Positions 40,192-49,783 of a stretch of DNA of 64,000 bases are shown piece by piece. The DNA is taken from positions 1 to 64,000 of the forward strand of contig NZ_PSSX01000012.1 of the NCBI RefSeq assembly GCF_002933275.1, given 5' to 3'. The DNA comes from Marinobacter maroccanus. GTDB taxonomy: Bacteria; Pseudomonadota; Gammaproteobacteria; Pseudomonadales; Oleiphilaceae. Below the pieces are notes generated by a model. The model worked only from the letters and a program-made list of their open reading frames with translations, was not told the origin of the DNA and did not search any database. The first letter of the stretch is position 1; each line of letters begins with the position of its first letter. The position numbers were made by a program, and so were the translations under genes.

Positions 40192-40284
40192 GGCCCGGGG
40201 GTGAGGGTGTATTTTCTTTGGGAAAATAACTCGCTTCGCTCAGACATCTTTTCCCGGCAGAAAATACACCCTCACCCCCGGGCC
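40192..40284. repeat. Long perfect inverted-repeat element between rplQ and uvrA
   Basis: A 26-bp perfect inverted repeat (40192-40217 with 40259-40284) encloses a nested 7-bp stem GGGAAAA/TTTTCCC (40220-40226 with 40249-40255). The 22-nt loop includes CTCGCTTCGCTCAG. No T tract follows on either strand. Size and nested symmetry resemble a REP/MITE-like dispersed element placed between convergent genes. Only one copy is visible in this window. Confidence 0.8.
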
Positions 40285-40309
40285 GACCGAGTTTTGCATT
40301 GCTCGCCAA

Positions 40310-43132
40310 TTACTTCGTCAGCATTGGCTTCAGATAGCGGCCTGTGTGGGAAGCGGCGTTCTCCGCAACCTCCTCGGGCGTTCCCTCGGCAATGATCTGG
40401 CCACCGCCAGAGCCTCCTTCAGGACCCAGATCGATAATCCAGTCTGCGGTTTTGATTACATCCAGGTTGTGCTCGATCACCACGATGGTGTTGCCGTGGT
40501 CACGCAACCGTTCCAGGACATTCAGCAGTTGCTGGATGTCATAGAAGTGCAGGCCGGTGGTGGGCTCGTCCAGAATGTAGAGAGTCTTGCCGGTATCCCG
40601 CTTGGAGAGCTCCTTGGCCAGCTTCACCCGCTGGGCTTCGCCGCCGGAGAGCGTCACCGCGCTCTGCCCAAGCCGGATGTAGGACAGGCCCACATCCATC
40701 AGGGTCTGCAGCTTGCGGGCCAGGAAAGGGACAGCGTCGAAGAACTCGCGACCTTCCTCAACGGTCATTTCCAGCACTTCGTTGATGTTTTTGCCCTTGT
40801 AGCGCACTTCCAGAGTTTCACGGTTGTAACGTTTGCCCTTGCAGACATCACAGGGTACATAGACATCCGGCAGGAAGTGCATTTCCACCTTGATCACGCC
40901 GTCGCCCTGGCAGGCTTCGCACCGGCCACCCTTGACGTTGAAGGAAAAGCGCCCGGGCTTGTAACCGCGGGAGCGTGCCTCCTGGGTTCCGGCGAAAAGT
41001 TCGCGGATGGGGGTGAACAGGCCGGTGTAGGTGGCCGGGTTGGAGCGTGGTGTGCGACCGATGGGGCTCTGGTCAATGTCGATGACCTTGTCCAGGTTAT
41101 CCAGCCCCTTGAGCGACTGGTAGGGCGCATGATTCAGGCTGGTGGCCTTGTTTAGTTTGGCGGCGGCCACCGGATACAGGGTGCTGTTGATCAGAGTGGA
41201 CTTGCCCGATCCGGACACGCCGGTGATACAGGTCATGATTCCCAGGGGCAGGTTCAGGGTAACGTCTTTCAGGTTGTTGCCGGTGGCGCCAGCCAGCGTT
41301 AACGACTTTCCGCTGCCCTTATTGCGCTGTTTTGGAATGGCTATTTCCCGGGTGCCATTCAGATACTGACCGGTGAGAGAGTCGGGATTGTCGATGATTT
41401 GTTGCGGTGTGCCCTGGCCGATGACGTGGCCGCCATGGACGCCGGCGCCGGGCCCGATATCGATCACGTGATCGGCGGCGCGGATGGCGTCCTCGTCGTG
41501 TTCGACGACAATTACGGTGTTGCCCAGATCCCGCAGGTGGGTGAGGGTTGCCAGCAGTCGGTCATTGTCCCTCTGGTGCAATCCGATGGAGGGTTCGTCG
41601 AGAATGTACATGACGCCCACTAGCCCGGCGCCAATCTGGCTTGCCAGACGAATACGCTGGGCCTCGCCGCCGGACAGGGTGTCGGCACTGCGCTCGAGGG
41701 TCAGGTATTCCAGGCCCACGTTTACCAGGAACTGAAGCCTCTGGCGTACTTCCTTCAGAATTTTCTCGGCAATTTCGCCTTTCCGTCCCGGCAGAGCCAG
41801 GGTTTCGAAGTAATCGTGGGCCTCGCCAACCGGCAAGTGGGTAACATCAGCAATGTTGTTTTCTTCAATGAAGACATGGCGGGCGCTTCGGCGCAGTCGG
41901 GAACCTCCGCACTCCTTGCACGGTTGGGTGCTGAGGTTGCGAGCCAGTTCCTCCCGCATGCTCTGCGAGTCGGTCTCACGGTAGCGCCGCTCAAGGTTGG
42001 GCAGAATGCCCTCGAACGGATGAGCCTTCTCCATGATATGACCACGGGAGTTCACGTAGCGGAAAGGAATGTCCTCATCGCCTGAGCCAAACAGCAGTAC
42101 GTTGCGAAAGTCCTCGGGTAGGTCCGCCCAGGGTGTTTCCAGGTCGATGCCATAGTGGTCTGCCACGCTGCCCAGCATCTGGAAGTAATAGACGGCCCGG
42201 CGATCCCAGCCTTTGATGGCACCGGATGCCAGAGTCGCCTCAGGGTGGTGGACTATTTTCTCCGGATCGAAGAACTGTTTGACACCCAGACCGTCGCAGG
42301 TTGGGCAGGCGCCTGCGGGATTGTTAAAGGAAAACAGTTTCGGCTCGAGCTCACTCAGGGCGTAGCCGCACTGGGTGCAGGCATAACGGGCGGAGAAGGT
42401 GTGTTCATCGCCTTCGCCGGTCATCGGGGCTACCAGGGCAATTCCGTCTGCCAGGCTCAGTGCAGTTTCGAAACTCTCAGCCAGTCGCTGCTCAAGCCCC
42501 GGCTTGACCTTGAACCGATCAACGACCACATCAATCTGGTGCTTGCGTTTCTTGTCCAGGGCCGGGACATCGTCAATGTCATAAACGGTGCCGTCCACAC
42601 GCAGGCGGATGAAGCCTTGGCTGCGCATGGTTTCGATAACCTGCAGGTGCTCACCCTTCCTGTCACGGATCACCGGTGCCAGGATCATCAGTTTGCTGTC
42701 TTCCGGCATGTCAACCACCTGGTCCACCATCTGACTGATGGTCTGAGCTTCCAGGGGTTGGCCATGGTCGGGGCATCGGGGCTCGCCGGCTCGGGCAAAG
42801 AGCAGGCGCAGGTAATCGTATATTTCAGTGATGGTGCCGACTGTTGAGCGCGGGTTGTGGGAGGTCGACTTCTGCTCGATGGATATGGCGGGCGACAGGC
42901 CTTCGATATGGTCTACATCGGGCTTTTCCATCATTGAAAGAAACTGGCGGGCATAGGTGGACAGCGATTCCACGTAGCGGCGCTGACCCTCGGCATAGAG
43001 GGTGTCGAAGGCAAGGGAAGATTTGCCGGAACCGGAAAGGCCGGTAATCACGATGAGCTTGTCCCTTGGCATATCCAGGTCGATGTTCTTCAGGTTGTGG
43101 GTTCGCGCCCCTTTGATCTGGATATGGTCCAT
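40310..43132 (-). CDS. uvrA: Excinuclease ABC subunit A
   Basis: UvrA is the DNA damage sensor of nucleotide excision repair; it loads UvrB. The 940-aa protein equals the E. coli length. It has two ABC ATPase modules: Walker A GLSGSGKS (31-38) and GVSGSGKS in the second half, each with an LSGGEAQR signature. The zinc fingers read [10 protein letters not shown] with CPTCDG, and CEACQGDG with [15 protein letters not shown] lies directly before ATG 43132. A perfect -10 box lies upstream, but I find no LexA site. It is convergent with rplQ and divergent from the MFS gene, as in Pseudomonas. Confidence 0.98.
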   Translation of the reverse strand: MDHIQIKGARTHNLKNIDLDMPRDKLIVITGLSGSGKSSLAFDTLYAEGQRRYVESLSTYARQFLSMMEKPDVDHIEGLSPAISIEQKSTSHNPRSTVGTITEIYDYLRLLFARAGEPRCPDHGQPLEAQTISQMVDQVVDMPEDSKLMILAPVIRDRKGEHLQVIETMRSQGFIRLRVDGTVYDIDDVPALDKKRKHQIDVVVDRFKVKPGLEQRLAESFETALSLADGIALVAPMTGEGDEHTFSARYACTQCGYALSELEPKLFSFNNPAGACPTCDGLGVKQFFDPEKIVHHPEATLASGAIKGWDRRAVYYFQMLGSVADHYGIDLETPWADLPEDFRNVLLFGSGDEDIPFRYVNSRGHIMEKAHPFEGILPNLERRYRETDSQSMREELARNLSTQPCKECGGSRLRRSARHVFIEENNIADVTHLPVGEAHDYFETLALPGRKGEIAEKILKEVRQRLQFLVNVGLEYLTLERSADTLSGGEAQRIRLASQIGAGLVGVMYILDEPSIGLHQRDNDRLLATLTHLRDLGNTVIVVEHDEDAIRAADHVIDIGPGAGVHGGHVIGQGTPQQIIDNPDSLTGQYLNGTREIAIPKQRNKGSGKSLTLAGATGNNLKDVTLNLPLGIMTCITGVSGSGKSTLINSTLYPVAAAKLNKATSLNHAPYQSLKGLDNLDKVIDIDQSPIGRTPRSNPATYTGLFTPIRELFAGTQEARSRGYKPGRFSFNVKGGRCEACQGDGVIKVEMHFLPDVYVPCDVCKGKRYNRETLEVRYKGKNINEVLEMTVEEGREFFDAVPFLARKLQTLMDVGLSYIRLGQSAVTLSGGEAQRVKLAKELSKRDTGKTLYILDEPTTGLHFYDIQQLLNVLERLRDHGNTIVVIEHNLDVIKTADWIIDLGPEGGSGGGQIIAEGTPEEVAENAASHTGRYLKPMLTK

Positions 43133-43158
43133 AACACCTCGCTCGGATAAAAACGAAA

Positions 43159-43188
43159 ATTATACCGCGTTGGGCCCGCTGCGGCGAA
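43159..43188 (-). promoter_or_regulatory. Putative uvrA promoter
   Basis: On the minus strand TATAAT (43164-43159) is a perfect -10. The -35 is weak (TTCGCC at 43188-43183, 18-nt spacing). No CTGT-N8-ACAG LexA box is seen in the 185-nt divergent gap, so SOS control as in E. coli is not evident. Confidence 0.55.
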
Positions 43189-43242
43189 AATGATAACGGG
43201 TACCAGGCCTCTTCACCTGTCCCGCGCAAGGGCGCCTTCTGC

Positions 43243-43248
43243 TACAAT
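43243..43248 (+). promoter_or_regulatory. Possible -10 box for the MFS gene
   Basis: TACAAT about 70 nt before the MFS start. No good -35 lies at 16-18 nt upstream, so this is a weak call. It is divergent from the uvrA promoter. Confidence 0.35.
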
Positions 43249-43317
43249 GCGCCGCCTGAAAAGGGTATCTGCCCTCAATCTGACCGCTTTCAACCCCGGC
43301 TGAGGTACGTAATTGCC

Positions 43318-44688
43318 ATGAATGCGCTGGAAAAACGCTCCGTCTTCGCCCTGGCGTCTGTCTACGCCATGCGCATGCTCGGACTGTTCATGGTGCTGCC
43401 GGTATTCATGCTGCTTGGCGAAGACCTCAAAGGTGCAACGCCAGCCTTGCTGGGTTTCGCCATAGGCGCATATGGGCTCAGCCAGGCGCTGTTGCAGATT
43501 CCCTTCGGCATGCTGTCTGACCGGGTCGGCCGTAAGCGCATGATCTACATCGGGCTCGTATTATTTGCCGCGGGCAGTCTTCTGGCGGCGGCCACGGACT
43601 CCATATACGTTGTGATTGCCGGTCGGATTCTTCAGGGAGCCGGTGCGATTGCAAGCGTTCTGATGGCATTGCTCAGTGACCTGACTCGCGAAGAAGAGCG
43701 GACCAAGGCCATGGCAACCGTGGGTATTACGATTGGTATGTCCTTTTCGGTCTCGCTGGTACTTGGCCCCCTTCTTGGCGCCTGGTGGGGACTGTCCGGG
43801 ATTTTCTACGCGACGGCCGGGCTGGCCGTGGTGGCCCTGTTGATCGTAAGCCGTCTGGTGCCGACTCCCCATCAACACAAAGTCAGTGCCGATACCCACC
43901 CTGCCAGGGAGATGCTGGGCCGGGTGCTTGCAGATGGACGACTGCTGAGATTGGATTTCGGTATTTTTGCCCTGCATCTGGTGCTGACTGCCCTGTTCCT
44001 GGTGTTTCCCTCCATGCTGCAGAATCAGTTCGGGCTTGCCACCAGTTCGCACTGGTGGTTCTACCTGAGCGTGATGATAATGTCTTTCTTTGCCATGGTG
44101 CCCTTCATCATCATTGGTGAGAAAAAGCGCAAGATGAAGCCTGTGCTGGTTGGGGCAATTGCACTGCTGACATTGGCAACCGCCGGGTTTACCGGGGTGT
44201 CCGGCAGTCTGGTTGCGGCCTGGGTCGTCCTGTTTTTCTTCTTCATGGCCTTCAACCTGCTTGAGGCCAGCCTGCCGTCGCTGATCAGCAAGGAGGCGCC
44301 AGCCGCCAGCAAGGGGACGGCGATGGGTGTCTATTCCACCTCCCAGTTCATGGGCGCGTTTCTGGGCGGCGCCCTGGGCGGCTTTCTGCTGGAGGGGGGC
44401 GGAATCCATGGGGTGCTCTGGTTTATGGTGGTGGTGCTTGGCCTCTGGTTGCTGGTGGCGTTCACCATGCCGGCGCCCGGTCATACCATCAGTTTCGTGG
44501 TACAGTTGCAGCAAGTAATAAGCGAGCAGTACGACGACATTGATGACAATCTACGCCGCCTCCCGGGCGTGCAGGACGTTGTGATTGTGGAGGAGGCTGC
44601 CACCGCCTATCTTAAGGTGGATCGGCAGCAATTTGATGAAGCGTTACTTGCGGACTTTTCTTTTGTCCGGCAGGCTAACAATTCTTGA
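43318..44688 (+). CDS. YajR-like MFS transporter with C-terminal cytoplasmic domain
   Basis: This is an inner-membrane major facilitator protein of 456 aa with about twelve membrane segments and the MFS motif A GMLSDRVGRKR (about 62-72). After the last segment a soluble tail of about 65 residues (from about 392) contains DDIDDNLRRLPGVQDVVIVE and YLKVDRQQFDEALL. This tail resembles the ferredoxin-like YAM domain of E. coli YajR (454 aa). The substrate is unknown; YajR has been treated as a putative drug or proton-coupled exporter. The gene lies between uvrA and ssb, the same order as in Pseudomonas. Confidence 0.85.
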   Translation: MNALEKRSVFALASVYAMRMLGLFMVLPVFMLLGEDLKGATPALLGFAIGAYGLSQALLQIPFGMLSDRVGRKRMIYIGLVLFAAGSLLAAATDSIYVVIAGRILQGAGAIASVLMALLSDLTREEERTKAMATVGITIGMSFSVSLVLGPLLGAWWGLSGIFYATAGLAVVALLIVSRLVPTPHQHKVSADTHPAREMLGRVLADGRLLRLDFGIFALHLVLTALFLVFPSMLQNQFGLATSSHWWFYLSVMIMSFFAMVPFIIIGEKKRKMKPVLVGAIALLTLATAGFTGVSGSLVAAWVVLFFFFMAFNLLEASLPSLISKEAPAASKGTAMGVYSTSQFMGAFLGGALGGFLLEGGGIHGVLWFMVVVLGLWLLVAFTMPAPGHTISFVVQLQQVISEQYDDIDDNLRRLPGVQDVVIVEEAATAYLKVDRQQFDEALLADFSFVRQANNS

Positions 44689-44745
44689 AATCCGGAGGCA
44701 CGCACGGAGCGCGGGCGTCCCTGAAAACAGAGTCAGGAGCAGAAA

Positions 44746-45270
44746 ATGGCACGAGGCGTAAACAAGGTAATTCTCATCGGTAATCTGGGACAGGACCCGG
44801 ATACCCGTTACACCCCTAACGGCAACGCCGTTGTGAACCTGAATCTTGCAACGGACGAAAGCTACAAGGATCGTCAGACCGGTCAGCTGGTGCCGAAAAC
44901 CGAATGGCACCGGGTTGTCATGTTCGGCAAGATCGCCGAAGTGGCCGGCCAGTACCTGCGCAAAGGCTCAAAGGTTTACATCGAGGGCAAGCTGCAGACC
45001 CGCAAATGGCAGAACAAGGAAGGGCAGGATGTGTACACCACCGAGGTTGTGGTGGATATCAATGGCCAGATGCAGATGCTCGACAGCCGTGGCGCAGAGG
45101 GCGGAATGAATCAGGGCGCACCGGCAGGACGGCCTCAGCAGTCCGGCTACAATGCGCCCGCCGGGCAGCAAAACAACCCGCCGCCCCAGTCTGGAGGCTA
45201 CAGCAATCAGCCTTCCCAGGGCAGCATGCCCGAGCCGGTTGATGACTTTGATGATGACATCCCGTTCTGA
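44746..45270 (+). CDS. ssb: Single-stranded DNA-binding protein
   Basis: SSB coats single-stranded DNA and recruits replication and repair partners through its C-terminal tip. The 174-aa protein (E. coli 178) has an OB fold in residues 1-110 ([20 protein letters not shown], then [20 protein letters not shown]). A Gln/Gly/Pro-rich linker follows, then the acidic tip DDFDDDIPF needed for partner binding. AGGAGC precedes ATG 44746. It is close to uvrA, a common pairing of repair genes. Confidence 0.97.
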   Translation: MARGVNKVILIGNLGQDPDTRYTPNGNAVVNLNLATDESYKDRQTGQLVPKTEWHRVVMFGKIAEVAGQYLRKGSKVYIEGKLQTRKWQNKEGQDVYTTEVVVDINGQMQMLDSRGAEGGMNQGAPAGRPQQSGYNAPAGQQNNPPPQSGGYSNQPSQGSMPEPVDDFDDDIPF

Positions 45271-45307
45271 TGCCTATCGCATCGGGATCTGGACATCCGA
45301 AGTGAGT

Positions 45308-45336
45308 AAAGCCTCCGCCTTGCGGGGGCTTTATTG
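45308..45336 (+). terminator. Terminator after ssb
   Basis: A 10-bp stem (45308-45317 with 45323-45332, one G-T pair) with loop CCTTG, followed by TTATTGTTA. It lies 37 nt after the ssb stop. The T tract is short. Confidence 0.75.
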
Positions 45337-45500
45337 TTACGGACTTGCAAAAACGGTGTGAAATCACTCAAAAAAACGTGGAGTTACGTTCACTTTCTCA
45401 TCTATCATGTAATCCATTGTAAAAAGCGCCTGTTTTTTAGGCAGCAAAATAACGACTTGAGGCCGGCGAGTGGCCTTCGGATCCTTTTTCAACGGACTCC
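45337..45500. other. AT-rich region upstream of the MSHA locus
   Basis: This 164-nt non-coding stretch is visibly richer in A and T than its surroundings up to about 45450. It must hold the MSHA operon promoter, but I cannot identify a well-spaced -35/-10 or sigma54 pair. No gene is seen. Confidence 0.5.
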
Positions 45501-46418
45501 ATGACAAAGACACCAATACTCAGAAAACTGACCGGTCTGTTCAGGCGCTCCGGGGCACGCCTGCGGGTTTGTCTGGAGATTCGTCCCGATGGCATCGCCT
45601 GGTCGGAATCCGGTCGGTCGGGCTTTACGGATTGTCTGCCTGCAAGACGTCAAGAGGTGCTCTCCGGGTTGGTCGAAAACAGCGGTTGGTCTGGTGCCGA
45701 GACGACGCTCGTTTTGCCTCTGGACCAGTATCAGGTATTCCAGATGGAGCGTCCGGAAGGCATCGAGGAGTCGGAGCTGGGCGATGCGCTGAAGTGGAAG
45801 CTGAAGGATTTTCTTGATTTCAGTCCGTCTGATGCTGTCTCCGATGTGTTCCCATTTCCGAAGGACGCCTCCCGAGGCCGCGGTGAGCTGGTCAATGTGG
45901 TTGCTGCCAGGAAAGTGCTGGTTTCGGAGCTTATTACGCTGGTTCAGGAGGCTGGCCTGGAGCTGAAGCGCATTGATATTGCCGAACTGGCGTTGCGGAA
46001 TCTGGTGTGCAGGCTGGATGAAAACCGGCGTGGTGCCGCTTTGGTGCATCTGAAAGAAAATTACGGCCAGATGGTAATCTGCAAGGACAACACGCTGTAT
46101 CTGTCCCGCCGGCTGGATGTGACTTCCGAGGACCTCCGCGATGCGGCCCGGCAGGAATCGGCGGTACAGTCCCTGGCCCTGGAAATGCAGCGTTCGCTGG
46201 ACTATTACGAAAGCCAATTGGGCCAGGTGCCGCCGGCGATGATCCGTCTTGTTGCCCGTGATAGCGTCCTTCCGCTTGCCTCGATGCTGTCTTCCTATGT
46301 GGCCGCTGGTATTGAAACCCTCGATTGGGATTCCCTCGGTCTCCAGGCTGATCTGGACAGTCGTTGCCTGCCGGCCTGGAGTGCAGGGCTACCGACGCCG
46401 GAGGGTGGTCGCTCATGA
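45501..46418 (+). CDS. mshI: MSHA biogenesis protein MshI (PilM-like)
   Basis: MshI is the cytoplasmic, actin-like platform protein of the mannose-sensitive haemagglutinin type IV pilus, equivalent to PilM. The 305-aa protein has no membrane segment. It shows the family pattern of a PilM-type fold (VCLEIRPDGIAWSES near the start, then LVLPLDQYQVFQMERPEG and ELGDALKWKLKDFLDF). It is first in the MSHA locus after an AT-rich upstream region. Its stop overlaps the next start (ATGA), so the platform genes are translated together. Confidence 0.88.
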   Translation: MTKTPILRKLTGLFRRSGARLRVCLEIRPDGIAWSESGRSGFTDCLPARRQEVLSGLVENSGWSGAETTLVLPLDQYQVFQMERPEGIEESELGDALKWKLKDFLDFSPSDAVSDVFPFPKDASRGRGELVNVVAARKVLVSELITLVQEAGLELKRIDIAELALRNLVCRLDENRRGAALVHLKENYGQMVICKDNTLYLSRRLDVTSEDLRDAARQESAVQSLALEMQRSLDYYESQLGQVPPAMIRLVARDSVLPLASMLSSYVAAGIETLDWDSLGLQADLDSRCLPAWSAGLPTPEGGRS

Positions 46419-47020
46419 TTCAGCAGGTCAACCTGTACACCGATGAGCTTCGCCCGAGAAAGGAAAGACTCCAGGCAGGAACCGCCGTTGGTATTGTTGT
46501 TTTCGGCTTGGTTCTCGTCGTTTGTGTGGCTGGTTACTTTGCCTATCAGAACTCTGTGATGGCCAATAAGGCCTCACGGCTTGATCGCCAGAATCAACAG
46601 CTTGAGCAAGCGGTGGCGGAACTGTCAGCGGCGGCTCGGGCCCGCCAGCCGGACTCGGAGGTTGAAGAAGCGCTTGCGCGGGTTACACAGACTCTCGCAC
46701 GTCGCCAGCGGTTGCTGGAAAGGGTCGAGAGCCTGGTGTTCTCCGAAGGCCGCCATTTTTCGCCGCAGCTGGCGGCACTGGCCCGACAGATTCCTGAAGA
46801 TGTCTGGTTAACAGGCGTTACGCTGGAGTCAGGGGCAGACAGGGTCACCATTGAGGGGCGCAGCCGTGACGGGGCTCTGGTGCCTTTGTACCTTGAAAAC
46901 CTGGGTGAGGAAGCCGCGTTTACCGGAAGAACCTTTGGTGTTTTCCGGCTCTCACGATCAGAGGAAGGTCGCTGGATAGATTTCCACGTTTCCAGCAAAC
47001 GCGAAGGGGAGGGTAGCTGA
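46415..47020 (+). CDS. MSHA biogenesis protein, PilN-like (MshI2)
   Basis: This 201-aa protein has a short cytoplasmic N-terminus with VNLYTDELRPRKERL, the PilN-type motif that binds the PilM/MshI groove. One membrane segment (about 22-44), a coiled coil and a periplasmic domain follow. ATG 46415 is chosen because it overlaps the mshI stop; a longer reading from 46364 would lie inside mshI. It probably links MshI to MshJ. In other MSHA loci the gene is called mshI2 or left unnamed. Confidence 0.82.
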   Translation: MIQQVNLYTDELRPRKERLQAGTAVGIVVFGLVLVVCVAGYFAYQNSVMANKASRLDRQNQQLEQAVAELSAAARARQPDSEVEEALARVTQTLARRQRLLERVESLVFSEGRHFSPQLAALARQIPEDVWLTGVTLESGADRVTIEGRSRDGALVPLYLENLGEEAAFTGRTFGVFRLSRSEEGRWIDFHVSSKREGEGS

Positions 47021-47709
47021 TGGCGAATGCGTCCAATACCCCCCTTACCCGGGCGGCGCAGTGGTATAACCTGCGCCCGATTCGTGAGCGTGCCTTGATC
47101 CTGCTGACCGCGCTGGTGCTCGTGCTGGTTTTGGTCTGGGAGCTTGGGGTTACGCCACTGCAGCAACGGCACCAGAACCTGGAAAACCGAATTCAGATGC
47201 TTTCCGCCAGCCGCGACGACCTGCTAGTGCAGCAACAGACACTCAACGAACAGCTCGCGACGGATCCCTCCCGAGAGCTGCTGAACCAATTAAACGCCCG
47301 ACAGCAAAGGCTGGGGCGGCTCAATGCGCAGATTGCTGACACCACGGGACAGTTGATTGCGCCCAAGGCCATGGTGGCCCTGTTACGCGAGATGCTGGCC
47401 GCCCAGGATTCACTGGCGTTGCAGGCTCTGGAGCTACAGACCCCAACCCCGGTTTTTGCGCCAGGGGGAACCGAGCAATCGTCGCAGGAAAAACAAGCGT
47501 CACAAGAGCCATTGCTCTACGCCCATGGTGTCGAGCTTCGGATCAAGGGAAGCTACCTCGATGTGCTGAACTATCTCGAGCGGCTTGAGGCGATGGATGA
47601 ACGACTGGGGTGGATCAGGCTGCAGTACAGCGCAGGAGATTGGCCTTCCGGTGAAGCGGTCATCAGGGTGCAAACACTGAGCCTCGATCGGGCCTGGTTG
47701 GGGGTGTGA
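47020..47709 (+). CDS. mshJ: MSHA biogenesis protein MshJ (PilO-like)
   Basis: This 229-aa protein has one membrane segment (about 24-42). A coiled coil rich in Gln and Leu (LENRIQMLSASRDDLLVQQQ) follows, then a periplasmic domain with GVELRIKGSYLDVLNYLERL, which is typical of PilO/GspM-like proteins. It should form a heterodimer with the PilN-like protein in the inner-membrane alignment complex. The start shares its first base with the stop of the upstream gene. Confidence 0.85.
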   Translation: MANASNTPLTRAAQWYNLRPIRERALILLTALVLVLVLVWELGVTPLQQRHQNLENRIQMLSASRDDLLVQQQTLNEQLATDPSRELLNQLNARQQRLGRLNAQIADTTGQLIAPKAMVALLREMLAAQDSLALQALELQTPTPVFAPGGTEQSSQEKQASQEPLLYAHGVELRIKGSYLDVLNYLERLEAMDERLGWIRLQYSAGDWPSGEAVIRVQTLSLDRAWLGV

Positions 47710-47710
47710 G

Positions 47711-48058
47711 GTGAGCAGACGCTTGAGTAAATTAGCAGCCCGGTGGTTTTGCATGGCAGTCGGCTCGCTTGCTGTTTGTGTGGGCGCGGCCCATGCACTA
47801 CAGGACCCGACCCGGCCACCGGGCACTCAGGCAACAGTGGCCAAGCCGGCGCCAGAACGGGCTCTGGCTCTGGATTCCATTCTTTTCAGCAAGGACAGGC
47901 GTGTCGCCGTTATTGAAGGTGAGGCCCTCAGGGAAGGCCAGGGTGTTGACAACGTGCGGGTTATCCGGATTTTTGCCGATCGGGTTCTGGTAACGGATAA
48001 CGGCCGCGAACGGGTGTTGTACCTGGAGAGACTTCCGCAGGTTCGGGGAACTCAATGA
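47711..48058 (+). CDS. mshK: MSHA biogenesis protein MshK (PilP-like)
   Basis: This small exported protein of 115 aa starts at GTG 47711. A signal peptide of about 28 residues is followed by LQDPTRPPGT, the standard beginning of MshK. The compact beta domain contains SILFSKDRRVAVIEGEALRE and EGQGVDNVRVIRIFADRVLV. It is a likely periplasmic link between the inner-membrane platform and the secretin, as PilP is for PilQ. The stop overlaps mshL by 4 nt. Confidence 0.83.
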   Translation: MSRRLSKLAARWFCMAVGSLAVCVGAAHALQDPTRPPGTQATVAKPAPERALALDSILFSKDRRVAVIEGEALREGQGVDNVRVIRIFADRVLVTDNGRERVLYLERLPQVRGTQ

Positions 48059-49782
48059 CAGATAATCGGATACTCATGACAACGATCAGAACAACCAGTG
48101 CCCTGGCTCTGAGCCTGGTGTTGGCGGCCTGCAGCAACAATCCGTTGATGCGCTCGGCAACGGCTACCTCAACCGACGCTGCAGACGCAATTGATCGAAG
48201 CCTCGAAGAGGCTGCGCAGACACAACCGGCAGCGCCCCCCACGGGCCAGGCCTCTGCGCCATTGCCTGCGGACGTGAGCGCCGCGTTGCTGCCGCCGCTT
48301 TCCGGAGGCGCCGATCTGGACGAACGTTTTGACGTAAATGCCCGGGGCGTGCCTGCGGCAAGCTTCTTTGAATCGCTGGTGGAGGGAACCCGCTACAACG
48401 TGGTGGTTCATCCCGATGTCAGTACCAGTATCGATCTCCGGCTGGGTGATGTCACCGTACCGGAAGTGATGGATATTGCCGGTGATCTGTACGGCCTGGA
48501 TATCCGCCGCAATGGCCGATTGTTCCGGGTGCAAACCGACCAGATCCAGACCCGGCTGTTCCCCATTGATTACCTGCATTTCAAGCGCAAGGGCGGCTCG
48601 GAGACCAGGGTAAGCTCCGGTCAGGTGACCGGTGCTCGCAGTGGCAGTTCCGGCAGTTCCAACGGAGATGGCACCGGCTCCGGCGAGACCCGCAACCTCG
48701 TTGGAACAACCATTTCCACGGAAACGGCTTCGGATTTCTGGCAGGACATTCAAAGCGCGCTGAGCATGATTATTGGTGGCGATGCTGGCCAGCAGGTTAT
48801 CGTGAATCCGGGCGCAGGCCTGGTGATGGTCCGGGCTGGTTCCGAGGATTTGCGGATGGTTGAGGAGTATCTGCGCCGCACCGAGCTGATTATGCAGCGC
48901 CAGGTCATCCTGGAAGCCAAGATTCTTGAAATCGCGCTTAACGAGGGCTACCAGCAGGGCATCAACTGGTCGGATATCCAGAGTGCGTCGAGCATTACCG
49001 CCTCGGACGGTCTGCCCGAGGACTTCACCGCGCAGGCTTTGGCCGGCCAGGTCATTCAGACCTCCGATATTGGAGGCCTGTTTTCTGCCAGCGTGCGGGC
49101 TGGCGACTTCACCGGCCTGATTGAGTTGCTTGGCGAACAGGGCAACGTGCAAATTCTTTCCAGCCCCCGCATCTCAACGGTGAACAATCAGAAAGCCGTG
49201 ATCAAGGTGGGCACCGACGAGTTCTTCGTGACCGACATTGATTTTGATGACAACAATTCCGCCGTAACAGCGACGGATTCGACATCCACCTCGGTGGAGC
49301 TCACCCCGTTTTTCTCCGGCATTTCGCTGGATGTGACCCCTCAGATTTCCGAAAGCGGTGTCATAACCCTGCACGTGCACCCCTCGGTTAGCGAAGTGAG
49401 CGATCAGGAAAAGGTGATCACCATTGGAGAGCGGGATGTTACGCTGCCCCTGGCCAGCAGCACGGTTCGTGAAACCGATAGCGTGATCCGTGCCGAGAGC
49501 GGGCAGATCGTGGTCATCGGTGGTCTGATCCAGAATTCCAGTGAGGACAACAATTCCGCGGTGCCTTTCTTCAGCGAGATCCCGCTGGTCGGTGAACTGT
49601 TCAAGCAGCGGCGTTTCCAGTCCCGCAAGAGCGAGCTGGTCATACTTCTGCGACCGGTTGTGGCCGGAACGCCGGAGATGAACGCGGATGTTTCTGCCAG
49701 CCGGGAGCGCATGAATGTGCTGCGGGAATTGCTGCAATCGTCTGAATCGGTCACACCGGAACCGGAGAAAGCCGTTCGATAG
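48055..49782 (+). CDS. mshL: MSHA secretin MshL
   Basis: MshL forms the outer-membrane channel through which the pilus passes. The 575-aa protein has a lipoprotein signal with lipobox LAAC (Cys26), an STN-type N-terminal domain (about 90-160, FDVNARGVPAASFFESLVEG), an N1-like domain and the secretin domain (about 300-550). The latter includes LSSPRISTVNNQKAVIKVG, SGQIVVIGGLIQ and PFFSEIPLVGELF. A Ser/Gly-rich stretch (about 195-220) links the domains. ATG 48055 overlaps mshK; the in-frame ATG 48076 is an alternative that still leaves a lipobox. Confidence 0.92.
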   Translation: MTDNRILMTTIRTTSALALSLVLAACSNNPLMRSATATSTDAADAIDRSLEEAAQTQPAAPPTGQASAPLPADVSAALLPPLSGGADLDERFDVNARGVPAASFFESLVEGTRYNVVVHPDVSTSIDLRLGDVTVPEVMDIAGDLYGLDIRRNGRLFRVQTDQIQTRLFPIDYLHFKRKGGSETRVSSGQVTGARSGSSGSSNGDGTGSGETRNLVGTTISTETASDFWQDIQSALSMIIGGDAGQQVIVNPGAGLVMVRAGSEDLRMVEEYLRRTELIMQRQVILEAKILEIALNEGYQQGINWSDIQSASSITASDGLPEDFTAQALAGQVIQTSDIGGLFSASVRAGDFTGLIELLGEQGNVQILSSPRISTVNNQKAVIKVGTDEFFVTDIDFDDNNSAVTATDSTSTSVELTPFFSGISLDVTPQISESGVITLHVHPSVSEVSDQEKVITIGERDVTLPLASSTVRETDSVIRAESGQIVVIGGLIQNSSEDNNSAVPFFSEIPLVGELFKQRRFQSRKSELVILLRPVVAGTPEMNADVSASRERMNVLRELLQSSESVTPEPEKAVR

Positions 49783-49783
49783 C

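Noticed and set aside
40346..41155. Plus-strand open frame over the 3' part of uvrA
   Set aside because: UvrA on the minus strand has its full set of motifs; the plus frame is a shadow.
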